Assembly: GCA_024645065.1 (NCBI GenBank)
Contig: JAHEGP010000120.1
Coordinates: forward strand, 1 to 9,055
Direction: 5' to 3'
Length of the DNA stretch: 9,055 nucleotides
Origin: Cellvibrionales bacterium
GTDB taxonomy: Bacteria; Pseudomonadota; Gammaproteobacteria; Pseudomonadales; JAHEGP01
Shown here: positions 1-5,853 of the stretch, in pieces
Layout of the letters: every line of letters starts with the position of its first letter
Position numbering within the stretch: position 1 is the stretch's first letter
The notes under the pieces: model-generated
What the model saw: only the letters and a program-made list of their open reading frames with translations
Database searches by the model: none
What the model was told of the DNA's origin: nothing
Position numbers and translations under genes: made by a program

Positions 1-780
1 GTCCAGCAATAGCTTCCTGGTTTCGCCATTGGCATGCTCCCGGTCTCGCTGGAGCACCGAAAATATCAGCTGCAGGGCCTCTTTCTGGTGTTGTTCCTGG
101 TTGAACTGTACCGCCAGTTGGCAAATCAAATCGGGGTTATCGGGGTCGTCCGCCAGTTTTGCCTGCAAGGCTTCAATTTCGGGCGAGTGGCCAGCTTCCT
201 GCGCCAGGTGCAATTGTGCGCGCAGCTGCTCGTAGCTGTGATCCTGGTCGGCCAGCGGTACCGCGTTCAGTATCTGCTGGGCATCATCCAGTCGCTTGAA
301 TTCCAGCAACACCTTCGCCAGGGTCAGTCCGATGTCGCTGCGCTGGCGCGAATCTCCATAGGCCTGGCGCAACAGGGGCAGGGCGGCGCCGGAGTCGCCG
401 GCAGCAATCATTTCCCGGGCTTGTTTGAATTGGGTGTCCCAGGGTTTGGGCAGGTACTTTTCCAGGATAGTGCGTATCGCTGATTCCGGCTGGGCGCCGC
501 TAAAGCCGTCAACCGGTTGCCCTTCCACAATGACCATCGCGGTTGGCAAGTTGCGAACTCCCAACTGGCTGGCGAGCATTTGCTGCTCGTCGGCGTTGAC
601 CCTGGCGAGCAGGAACGCGCCGGAAAATTCGTGCGCCAGCTTTTCGAGCAGGGGCATCAGGGTTTTGCAGGGCTGGCACCAGTCTGCCCAGAAATCGACG
701 AGGACAGGGCGATTAAAAGACTCTTCGATCAACAATTTTTGGGCATTGTTTTCGTTGATATCAACGATGTAGTCAGTCAT
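1..780 (-). CDS. cnoX: CnoX/YbbN-like thioredoxin-TPR co-chaperone (3' end beyond the left edge)
   Basis: This is an open frame of 260 codons running from ATG at 780 to the left edge. It has an N-terminal thioredoxin fold at about residues 5-110, with the active-site motif WADWCQPCK (C35, C38) and the cis-proline segment RNLPTAM (P79). A helical TPR-like region rich in Ala, Leu and Gln follows from about 115 to the edge. This order is that of YbbN/CnoX, a cytoplasmic holdase that protects proteins from oxidative aggregation and passes them to GroEL and DnaK. E. coli CnoX is about 284 residues, so roughly 25 residues should be missing here. As I recall, the E. coli protein lacks the CXXC pair (SQHC), whereas this one keeps it and could be redox-active. 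The start is supported by GGAG seven bases upstream. The family call is confident; the chaperone function is inferred from the family. Confidence 0.9.
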   Translation of the reverse strand, partial: MTDYIVDINENNAQKLLIEESFNRPVLVDFWADWCQPCKTLMPLLEKLAHEFSGAFLLARVNADEQQMLASQLGVRNLPTAMVIVEGQPVDGFSGAQPESAIRTILEKYLPKPWDTQFKQAREMIAAGDSGAALPLLRQAYGDSRQRSDIGLTLAKVLLEFKRLDDAQQILNAVPLADQDHSYEQLRAQLHLAQEAGHSPEIEALQAKLADDPDNPDLICQLAVQFNQEQHQKEALQLIFSVLQRDREHANGETRKLLLD

Positions 781-1068
781 TTACGCTCTCCGCTAAACAA
801 ATCCGCGAGTGGTCGCAAGCCCCCTTGCTGGCCTTCGGTTGCACACGAGTGGTCGAGCGTCGGGCGTTACGGTTTTTGGTGGGCCGGTATTGTATGCAAT
901 GCGCAGGCACATTGGTATTCCCGGCTGAGAGCCTTCGGGCTGCCGCCTCAAAACCGTGGTCGGGCTGCCAAACGACGGGGCTTGCTGTGCTGGCACCGCC
1001 GGCAAGTGACCCCGGGCCCGCGGCGCGGGTGGCGGCTCTGGCGCGGTGGGGTATAGGTGATGAGCAAT
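781..1068. other. Non-coding gap with a structured hairpin
   Basis: This 288-base stretch lies between the start of the minus-strand thioredoxin gene and the stop of the minus-strand GlsB-like gene. I see no ORF with protein-like composition on either strand. It contains a direct repeat CGAGTGGTCG at 806-815 and 846-855, a third GTGGTCG at 956-962, and a hairpin at 922-945. It must hold the promoter of the thioredoxin gene, but I could not pick out a convincing -35/-10 pair. There is no obvious T-tract terminator for the GlsB-like gene. Confidence 0.5.
922..945 (+). other. Hairpin with C(UUCG)G tetraloop
   Basis: Read as plus-strand RNA, AGCC (930-933) pairs with GGCT (938-941) around a TTCG loop, a very stable tetraloop arrangement. 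The outer stem CGGC (922-925) pairs with GCCG (942-945), leaving a four-base bulge TGAG on the 5' side. No T-tract follows, so it is not an ordinary rho-independent terminator. Both flanking genes are on the minus strand, where the loop reads CGAA. It could be part of a small RNA, an mRNA leader or trailer, or chance. Confidence 0.3.
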
Positions 1069-1320
1069 CTACTTTTTTAATAGCCCCACCGCGAAAAGTA
1101 GCAAGGCGGCGCCTACGGTTGCGGTCAGCAGATGGCTCAGGAAACCGCCTGTATCGACCCCGACCATGTCGTTGATCGACCCACCAATGACAGCACCGAT
1201 GATGCCCACCAGGGTGTTGCCGACCAGTCCGAAGCCGCGACTCTTCAGCAGTCGGCTTGCCAGCCAGCCCGCCAGGGCACCAATAATGAGAAATGCGACC
1301 ATGCCGATGTTCTGTTCCAC
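1069..1320 (-). CDS. GlsB/YeaQ/YmgE-family small membrane protein
   Basis: This is a small hydrophobic protein of 83 residues in the GlsB/YeaQ/YmgE family, historically called transglycosylase-associated proteins and common among stress-induced genes. Three membrane-spanning stretches are visible, at about residues 6-24, 33-50 and 62-80. They include the family-typical glycine pattern: an IIGALAGWLAS segment, then a polar turn with KSRGFG, then VGNTLVGIIGAVIGG. The molecular function is unknown. I chose GTG at 1320 because AAGGGG lies 10 bases upstream and the hydrophobic segment begins soon after. The frame is open up to an ATG at 1377, but that adds 19 basic residues and overlaps a candidate -10 box. 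ATG at 1302 is another option with a poorer ribosome site. The protein ends LLKK before TAG. It appears monocistronic. Confidence 0.85.
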   Translation of the reverse strand: MEQNIGMVAFLIIGALAGWLASRLLKSRGFGLVGNTLVGIIGAVIGGSINDMVGVDTGGFLSHLLTATVGAALLLFAVGLLKK

Positions 1321-1600
1321 GTGTTGTTGACCCCTTGTGCCGGTGATTCTGCGAGCGCGTTGTCGATGCCTGCTCATTATGCGCTGACCCTGTGGCGCAA
1401 ACCGTATTTTTCCTGACTATGGAAGCGTCGGTAGCGATGGTAGTATGTTGCCCGGCCAAGGTCCACGTATTCGGGATGGAAGCGAGGCCACTGCAATGGT
1501 TCAACACCGACCATACCTTTAGTGAGAGTGCGGCTGCTGGCATGATGAACCCGACAAGCTCGATAAACCGAAAAGACCACCGGCTCGGCGAGAACCCCTG
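1321..1600. other. Intergenic region between divergent genes
   Basis: This 280-base gap separates the minus-strand GlsB-like gene from the plus-strand nuclease-like gene, so it should hold promoters for both. Short frames exist, including one of 67 residues on the minus strand (1377-1580), but they are rich in Arg and His, have no recognisable motif and lack a well-spaced ribosome site. Apart from one candidate -10 box I see no clear regulatory element. Confidence 0.4.
1376..1381 (-). promoter_or_regulatory. Candidate -10 box for the GlsB-like gene
   Basis: On the minus strand this reads CATAAT, five of six matches to the sigma-70 consensus TATAAT. It lies about 55 bases ahead of the GTG start and would give a leader of roughly 50 bases. 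No good -35 box lies at the standard spacing. That would fit a stress-sigma or activated promoter, but it may also be chance. If real, it rules out the upstream ATG at 1377 as the start codon. Confidence 0.3.
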
Positions 1601-2494
1601 ATGCCTGCCAGCACGATCAAGAAGCTGTCGACCTCGGCCCTGGCCCGGCACCTGGGCTTGCCGTCGCTGGAGCTTTTTAATCTGCTGCGGGAGCTGGGAT
1701 GGATTAAGCGCGGCGCCAATGGCTGGTTGTTGACCGGGAAGGGAGAATTCGAGGGCGGCAGCTATGTGCAGAGCGAGCGGTATGGTCGCTATATAGTGTG
1801 GCCGGAAGCACTACTGGAGCATGCTCGCCTGCAGAACGCCTGCGCCGAAGTCGTCATCAGCGCCTCGAGTATTGGACGTGCGTGCAACGTTTCCGGTCGT
1901 TATATCAACCACGTATTGCATGAACTGGGCTGGATATCGCCCGGAGTCAAAGGCTGGCGAATCACAGAAGCGGGGAAGGCTCTGGGCGGTGTGGAGATAG
2001 AAAATGAAGAAACCAGTATTCCCTTTGTAAAATGGCCGCCGGAAATAATCAGCAACCGGCGCCTGCAGGCAGCCCTGGTCAATAGTTACGGCGCCATCGG
2101 GTCTGCTGATGCCCCGGGCAAACTACCCGAGGACGACCTGTTCGCCCAGCAGCGGGCGCAGCCCTGCCACGGCATCGATGGACACGCGTTCGAGCATGTT
2201 GAAATGGCCGCTATTTGTAACTGGTTGTACTTTGCCGGCCTGAGCCACGCCTGCGGGCGCCAGCTGCCGGGCGAGAGCGCATTGAGTGCTGACTTCTATT
2301 TGCCGGGCGGCAATGTTTATATCGAATACTGGGGAGAGCAGGCCACTAGCGCGCTGCTGAGCGAGAAATTCGACAAGAAGGCGGCGCTGGAGCAACAGGG
2401 GCTGGTGTTATTGGAAATCACCGACAAGGATATTGAACACCTGGACGAGATACTTGCGCGGGAACTCCTGCGCCATGGCGTGCCCGTCTATTGA
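1601..2494 (+). CDS. Tandem winged-helix protein with C-terminal PD-(D/E)XK-like nuclease domain
   Basis: This 297-residue protein matches no named protein that I recognise. The N-terminal half holds two related modules (about 10-73 and 88-152). Each has a helix-turn-helix-like stretch, then ELGWI (31-35 and 108-112), a GW pair (41-42 and 118-119), a Thr followed by G..GG, and a terminal WP (67-68 and 145-146). The modules resemble the KilAC type of DNA-binding domain found in phage antirepressors. After a linker (about 155-193), residues 194-297 look like a PD-(D/E)XK endonuclease fold. It has a helix with E198/E201 (FEHVEMAAICNWLYFAG), then SADFYLPGGNVYIEYWG with D231 and E242, then SEKFDKKAALEQQGL with K256/K259/K260, then a strand LVLLEIT. 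That D...IE-aromatic-WG plus lysine pattern also occurs in nuclease domains fused to UvrD-like helicases. It is probably a cytoplasmic DNA-binding nuclease; target and role are unknown. The ribosome site is weak (GGCGAG eight bases before ATG). Confidence 0.75.
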   Translation: MPASTIKKLSTSALARHLGLPSLELFNLLRELGWIKRGANGWLLTGKGEFEGGSYVQSERYGRYIVWPEALLEHARLQNACAEVVISASSIGRACNVSGRYINHVLHELGWISPGVKGWRITEAGKALGGVEIENEETSIPFVKWPPEIISNRRLQAALVNSYGAIGSADAPGKLPEDDLFAQQRAQPCHGIDGHAFEHVEMAAICNWLYFAGLSHACGRQLPGESALSADFYLPGGNVYIEYWGEQATSALLSEKFDKKAALEQQGLVLLEITDKDIEHLDEILARELLRHGVPVY

Positions 2495-2578
2495 ACTGGA
2501 TTCCACATTGTCGGCGTACGCGCATGCTTGACAAGCGGTAATCCACAGGCCTGATTGACCACGAGGAAGCACTACACT

Positions 2579-3628
2579 ATGCCTAACCCCCTGAAACATC
2601 ACCCGTTCCTGGTTGGTCTGCTGGTCGCCGCAAGCATTGCCTGCGTCGCACTGTTCCTGGGTTTCTGGCAGGCCATTTTCTGGGCCGCCGTGTTTGGCAT
2701 TCTGTTCCGGCCGATCTATTTGCGCCTCGTGGAGCGCTTCAAGGGGCGCCGATCCCTGGGCGCTGCAGTCACCGTCATACTGATATTTTTTACTGTGCTG
2801 TTACCGGGAATAATGGTGGCATCGGTGGTGGCATCCGAAGCGGCCGGGGTGTATTCGCGTTTTCAATCCGGCGAGATCGATCTCAATGTGCCGGTCGAAT
2901 GGTTCAACCAGCGATTACCGTATGTGAGTGAGTGGGCCGCCGGCTACGGCATCAGCCTGGGTGATGTACCCAGTAAGCTGTCTGCGATGGCGGTAAAGGG
3001 AAGCCAGTATATTGGCTCATTGGCGCTGAGTGCCGGGCAGAATCTGACCTCGTTTGTGGTGCAGTTCTTCCTGATGCTGTACCTGCTGTTCTTCGTGTTT
3101 CGTGATGGTGACAAGATGTTGCAGTATCTCCACGCGGCGATACCGTTGCCGGACACAATGGAGAAAAGGCTGTTCGACAAGTTTGCGGAGGTATCGCGCG
3201 CTACCATCAAGGGCACTTTGCTCATCGGCCTGTTTCAGGGCTTCCTGGGAGGTCTGATCTTCCTGATGCTCGGAATTAACGGGGCAGTTTTTTGGGGCGC
3301 GGTAATGACTATCCTGTCGGTACTGCCAGCAGTGGGCTCGGGTTTGGTATGGGGGCCAGCGGCTATCTACCTGTTCGCCACCGGGGCGATAACCAAGGGC
3401 GTGATTCTGGTGCTGTTCGGGGTTTTCCTTATCGGGCTAGCCGACAATGTGCTGCGGCCGATATTGGTGGGTCGCGACACGCGAATGCCTGATTATCTGG
3501 TACTTTTCTCCACCCTGGGAGGTCTCGGCCTGTTTGGTATTACCGGGTTCGTGCTCGGGCCTATTCTGGTCGCGCTGTTCCTGGCGGTGGTGCAGATATA
3601 CCTGGAGGAGCCGGTGGGAAGTGGATAG
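2579..3628 (+). CDS. AI-2E/PerM-family transporter
   Basis: This is a 349-residue polytopic inner-membrane protein of the AI-2E transporter (PerM/YdiK/TqsA) family. Hydrophobic segments lie at about residues 9-26, 28-48, 60-83, 155-176, 212-232, 237-263, 268-289 and 306-341. A hydrophilic, probably periplasmic, stretch occupies 88-150. The family's C-terminal signature is clear: ADNVLRPILVGRD (288-300), then MPDYLVLFSTLGGLGLFG, then FVLGPIL. Members export small molecules or ions, and the substrate differs between subgroups, so none is assigned. ATG at 2579 is preferred because GAGG lies 12 bases upstream; a TTG at 2555 would add eight residues without support. It starts 84 bp after the nuclease-like gene on the same strand, so co-transcription is possible. 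It is convergent with the thioesterase gene across 33 bp, and no terminator is evident there. Confidence 0.93.
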   Translation: MPNPLKHHPFLVGLLVAASIACVALFLGFWQAIFWAAVFGILFRPIYLRLVERFKGRRSLGAAVTVILIFFTVLLPGIMVASVVASEAAGVYSRFQSGEIDLNVPVEWFNQRLPYVSEWAAGYGISLGDVPSKLSAMAVKGSQYIGSLALSAGQNLTSFVVQFFLMLYLLFFVFRDGDKMLQYLHAAIPLPDTMEKRLFDKFAEVSRATIKGTLLIGLFQGFLGGLIFLMLGINGAVFWGAVMTILSVLPAVGSGLVWGPAAIYLFATGAITKGVILVLFGVFLIGLADNVLRPILVGRDTRMPDYLVLFSTLGGLGLFGITGFVLGPILVALFLAVVQIYLEEPVGSG

Positions 3629-3661
3629 CAGCGACTGTTCCAGACCTGGGCAGGACGGGCA

Positions 3662-4099
3662 CTAGCAGGTGTCGAGTACGGCCCGCTGGTAAACCTCAGT
3701 GAATCGCGGTGGAATACGTACCGGCTTGTGAGTGTCGAGATTGATACAAATCAGTTGCCAACAGCCGCGGAACACGGTTTCACCGGCGACCAGTAGCTGG
3801 AAACGCCGCTCCATGGTGAGCTTGAAATCGCAGCGTGTAATCCAGGTGCCAGCCTGGATTTGGTCTCCCGGGAAACAGGCTTTCAAATAATCGTATTCAG
3901 CGTGGCGAATGGCCATGGCGCGCCGCAACTGGACATAGTCCCTGTCATCCAGACCCAGCACGGCAGAGTGCTGCCACGCTATCCCCTCGCACCAGCGCAG
4001 ATAGCGTGTGTTGTTGACGTGCCCCAGGGCGTCAATGTCATCGGCCGCTGCGGCCAGGTTTTGTACATAGGGCGCGGGGTAGTCCCAGGCGGCGTTCAT
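3662..4099 (-). CDS. 4HBT/YbgC-like acyl-CoA thioesterase
   Basis: This is a 145-residue single-domain hotdog-fold protein of the 4-hydroxybenzoyl-CoA thioesterase (4HBT) family, which hydrolyses acyl-CoA thioesters in the cytoplasm. The hallmark is DIDALGHVNNTRYLRWCE at 21-38. D23 is the likely catalytic acid, and GHVNN begins the long central helix. A second conserved patch, FPGDQIQAGTWITR (76-89), precedes the strands around the MERRFQLLVAGE segment. Length fits the YbgC/FadM subgroup. Chain-length preference and physiological substrate cannot be read from the sequence. The ATG at 4099 has only a weak upstream GGGCAG. The pnt terminator ends about 27 bases before the start, so any dedicated promoter must overlap that hairpin, or the gene depends on read-through from pntB. 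Confidence 0.9.
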   Translation of the reverse strand: MNAAWDYPAPYVQNLAAAADDIDALGHVNNTRYLRWCEGIAWQHSAVLGLDDRDYVQLRRAMAIRHAEYDYLKACFPGDQIQAGTWITRCDFKLTMERRFQLLVAGETVFRGCWQLICINLDTHKPVRIPPRFTEVYQRAVLDTC

Positions 4100-4125
4100 C
4101 GAGGCTGCCCGGGGTGATCCGCAAG

Positions 4126-4161
4126 CTCAAAATGACAAGGGCAGCCAATGGGCTGCCCTTG
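4126..4161 (-). terminator. Rho-independent terminator of the pnt operon
   Basis: A perfect 11-bp inverted repeat, CAAGGGCAGCC (4136-4146) and GGCTGCCCTTG (4151-4161), surrounds a four-base loop. On the minus strand it is followed by TCATTTTGAG, a short T-rich tract. It starts 22 bases after the pntB stop, as expected for the operon's end. The plus-strand side has no T-tract, so it should act on minus-strand transcription only. The T-tract is short, so some read-through into the thioesterase gene is plausible. Confidence 0.8.
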
Positions 4162-4183
4162 CTCAAGGATGCATAACACCTGG

Positions 4184-5554
4184 CTAATTGTCGCCGAACT
4201 CGCGCACCAGCTGGTTGATGGTTTCCTTGCCATCGCCAAATATCATGCGAGTGTTTTCCTTGAAGAACAGCGGGTTATCGATACCAGCGAAGCCGGACGC
4301 CATTGACCGTTTGAGCACGAAAACCGTGCGTGCCAGGTCAACGTTGATCACCGGCATCCCGTAAATGGGGCTGCCCTCCATTTCCCGTGCGGCGGGATTT
4401 ACAACGTCATTGGCGCCAATAACAATGGCTACATCCACCGTTTCCATGCGCGGATTGATATCATCCATCTCCAGCAGCAGGTCATACGGAACGTCTGCTT
4501 CCGCCAGCAACACGTTCATGTGTCCGGGCATCCGACCCGCGACGGGGTGAATGCCGTAGATGACCTCGGTGCCGTTGTCTTCGAGCAGCTCCTGCAGTTC
4601 CTTGACCGAGTGCTGGGCCTGTGCAACGGCCATACCGTAGCCCGGAATAATCGCAACTGTGGAGGCGGCTTCCAGTACATAAAAGGCGTCGGCGGCAGTC
4701 ATCGGCTTGACCTCGCCCTCGATCACCATGGCCGCGGACTTGACGGTACTAAAGCCCGAGAACAGGACATGGGAGAGAGAGCGATTCATCGCCTTGCACA
4801 TGATGTTGGTCAGGATGATCCCACTGGCGCCAACCAGCGATCCCGCTACGATAAGGATATTGTTGTTGATCGCGAAGCCGGCGGCGCAGGCAGCGAGGCC
4901 GGAGTAACTGTTTAGCAGTGAGATAACCACCGGCATGTCAGCGCCACCGATGGGTATAACCGCCAGCACACCCAGTGCAACCGCCAGCAGAATCAACAGG
5001 TAGAGCCAGAAACCGGCGTCAGGGTAGTTAACGAACAGGATGCCGCATAACACGATAGCTGCAATGAGCCCCGAGTTGACAGCGCGCTGACCCGAGAATT
5101 TGATCGGCTTGCCGTCGATGCGCTCGCTCAGTTTGCCCCAGGCTACCAGGCTACCGGTAAAGGTGACACCACCGATCAAAATAGACAGGCAGATGGTAAT
5201 CAGGATGAAGCTGCTGAGATGACCATCGCTGAGCGCGGCCCAGCCGACCAGCAAGCTCGCGATACCACCAAAGCCGTTGAACAGTGCAACCATCTCCGGC
5301 ATACCGGTCATTTCGACCTTGCGTGCGGCATAGGCGCCAATGCCGGATCCCACCAGAATTCCCACGATAATCCAGCCATAGCTGAGAATGGATTGGTCGA
5401 GCAGGGTAACGACGACCGCGATCAGCATGCCGATCGCGGAAAGCTGGTTACCCCTCCTGGCGGTCAACGGGTGGCCGAGCAACTTCAGGCCATAGATAAA
5501 CAGCACCGCCGCAACGATATAAGAAAGATTGATGAGCAGAGTAGTTGTTTGCAT
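4184..5554 (-). CDS. pntB: NAD(P) transhydrogenase subunit beta
   Basis: PntB has 456 residues (E. coli: 462). It supplies most of the membrane proton channel and the NADP(H)-binding domain dIII of the proton-translocating transhydrogenase, which drives NADH + NADP+ to NAD+ + NADPH with the proton-motive force. Hydrophobic segments fill about residues 5-250, including MPEMVALFNGFGG (85-97) and GGADMPVVISLLNSYSGLAA (203-222). dIII from about 285 shows PGYGMAVAQAQ (304-314), YGIHPVAGRMPGHMNVLLAEA (333-353), VIGANDVVNPAA (378-389) and VLKRSMASGFAG (413-424), all NADP-site motifs. Where E. coli has His91 in its LHSF segment, this protein has N93. Its ATG shares one base with the pntAb stop (TAATG), pointing to translational coupling and fixing the start. 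It is the last gene of the operon. Confidence 0.98.
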   Translation of the reverse strand: MQTTTLLINLSYIVAAVLFIYGLKLLGHPLTARRGNQLSAIGMLIAVVVTLLDQSILSYGWIIVGILVGSGIGAYAARKVEMTGMPEMVALFNGFGGIASLLVGWAALSDGHLSSFILITICLSILIGGVTFTGSLVAWGKLSERIDGKPIKFSGQRAVNSGLIAAIVLCGILFVNYPDAGFWLYLLILLAVALGVLAVIPIGGADMPVVISLLNSYSGLAACAAGFAINNNILIVAGSLVGASGIILTNIMCKAMNRSLSHVLFSGFSTVKSAAMVIEGEVKPMTAADAFYVLEAASTVAIIPGYGMAVAQAQHSVKELQELLEDNGTEVIYGIHPVAGRMPGHMNVLLAEADVPYDLLLEMDDINPRMETVDVAIVIGANDVVNPAAREMEGSPIYGMPVINVDLARTVFVLKRSMASGFAGIDNPLFFKENTRMIFGDGKETINQLVREFGDN

Positions 5555-5841
5555 TACTTACCACCTACTTTCTTTTTAAACATTGCCAGCATGCGATCGG
5601 TCACCATATAGCCGCCCACCACATTGATAGTGGCAAAAATGACGGCAAGCGTTCCCAGGAAGGTAGTGAGCTCTGTGCGATCAGCACCGGCGGCCACCAA
5701 AGCCCCAACCAGCGTAATACCCGAAATAGCATTGGAGCCGGACATCAGGGGTGTGTGCAGTGTTGCAGGTACCTTGCGGATCAGTTCAAACCCTAAAAAA
5801 ATAGAGAGAACCAGGACGAATAACAGATAAATGGTTTCCAC
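5554..5841 (-). CDS. pntAb: NAD(P) transhydrogenase subunit alpha part 2
   Basis: This 95-residue protein corresponds to the membrane tail that is fused to the C-terminus of E. coli PntA but separate in three-gene transhydrogenases. It has about three hydrophobic spans (residues 4-19, 36-52 and 61-80). The family signature is present: a VPATLHTPLMSGSNAISGI stretch (24-42), then FLGTLAVIFATINVVGGYMVTDRML (61-85). It forms part of the dII proton channel with PntB in the inner membrane. The start is GTG at 5841, preceded by AGGGAGAG six bases away. That ribosome site overlaps the TAG stop of pntAa, leaving only a 12-bp gap. The stop overlaps the pntB ATG by one base. The tight packing indicates a single transcript with matched translation. 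Confidence 0.96.
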   Translation of the reverse strand: METIYLLFVLVLSIFLGFELIRKVPATLHTPLMSGSNAISGITLVGALVAAGADRTELTTFLGTLAVIFATINVVGGYMVTDRMLAMFKKKVGGK

Positions 5842-5853
5842 AGCGAACTCTCC

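Noticed and set aside
825..1175. Plus-strand frame of 116 codons in the 781-1068 gap
   Set aside because: It runs antisense into the GlsB-like gene, has no motif I recognise and no clear ribosome site.
1377..1580. Minus-strand frame of 67 codons whose TAA overlaps an upstream ATG of the GlsB frame (TAATG)
   Set aside because: It looks like translational coupling, but the peptide has no recognisable feature, its ribosome site is badly spaced, and the shorter GTG start for GlsB has a better Shine-Dalgarno.
773..1651. Long minus-strand frame of 292 codons spanning the GlsB-like gene and both gaps
   Set aside because: Its translation is rich in Arg, His, Ser and Gly with no domain pattern. It overlaps GlsB in another frame and crosses the starts of two supported genes, so it is a shadow of GC-rich DNA.
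2528..2533. Perfect TTGACA -35 box upstream of the AI-2E family gene
   Set aside because: No acceptable -10 box lies 16-18 bases downstream (CTGATT matches only two positions), so I do not call a promoter.
3629..3661. Search for a bidirectional terminator between the convergent AI-2E and thioesterase genes
   Set aside because: Only a short CCAG/CTGG dyad is present, with no T-tract on either strand.
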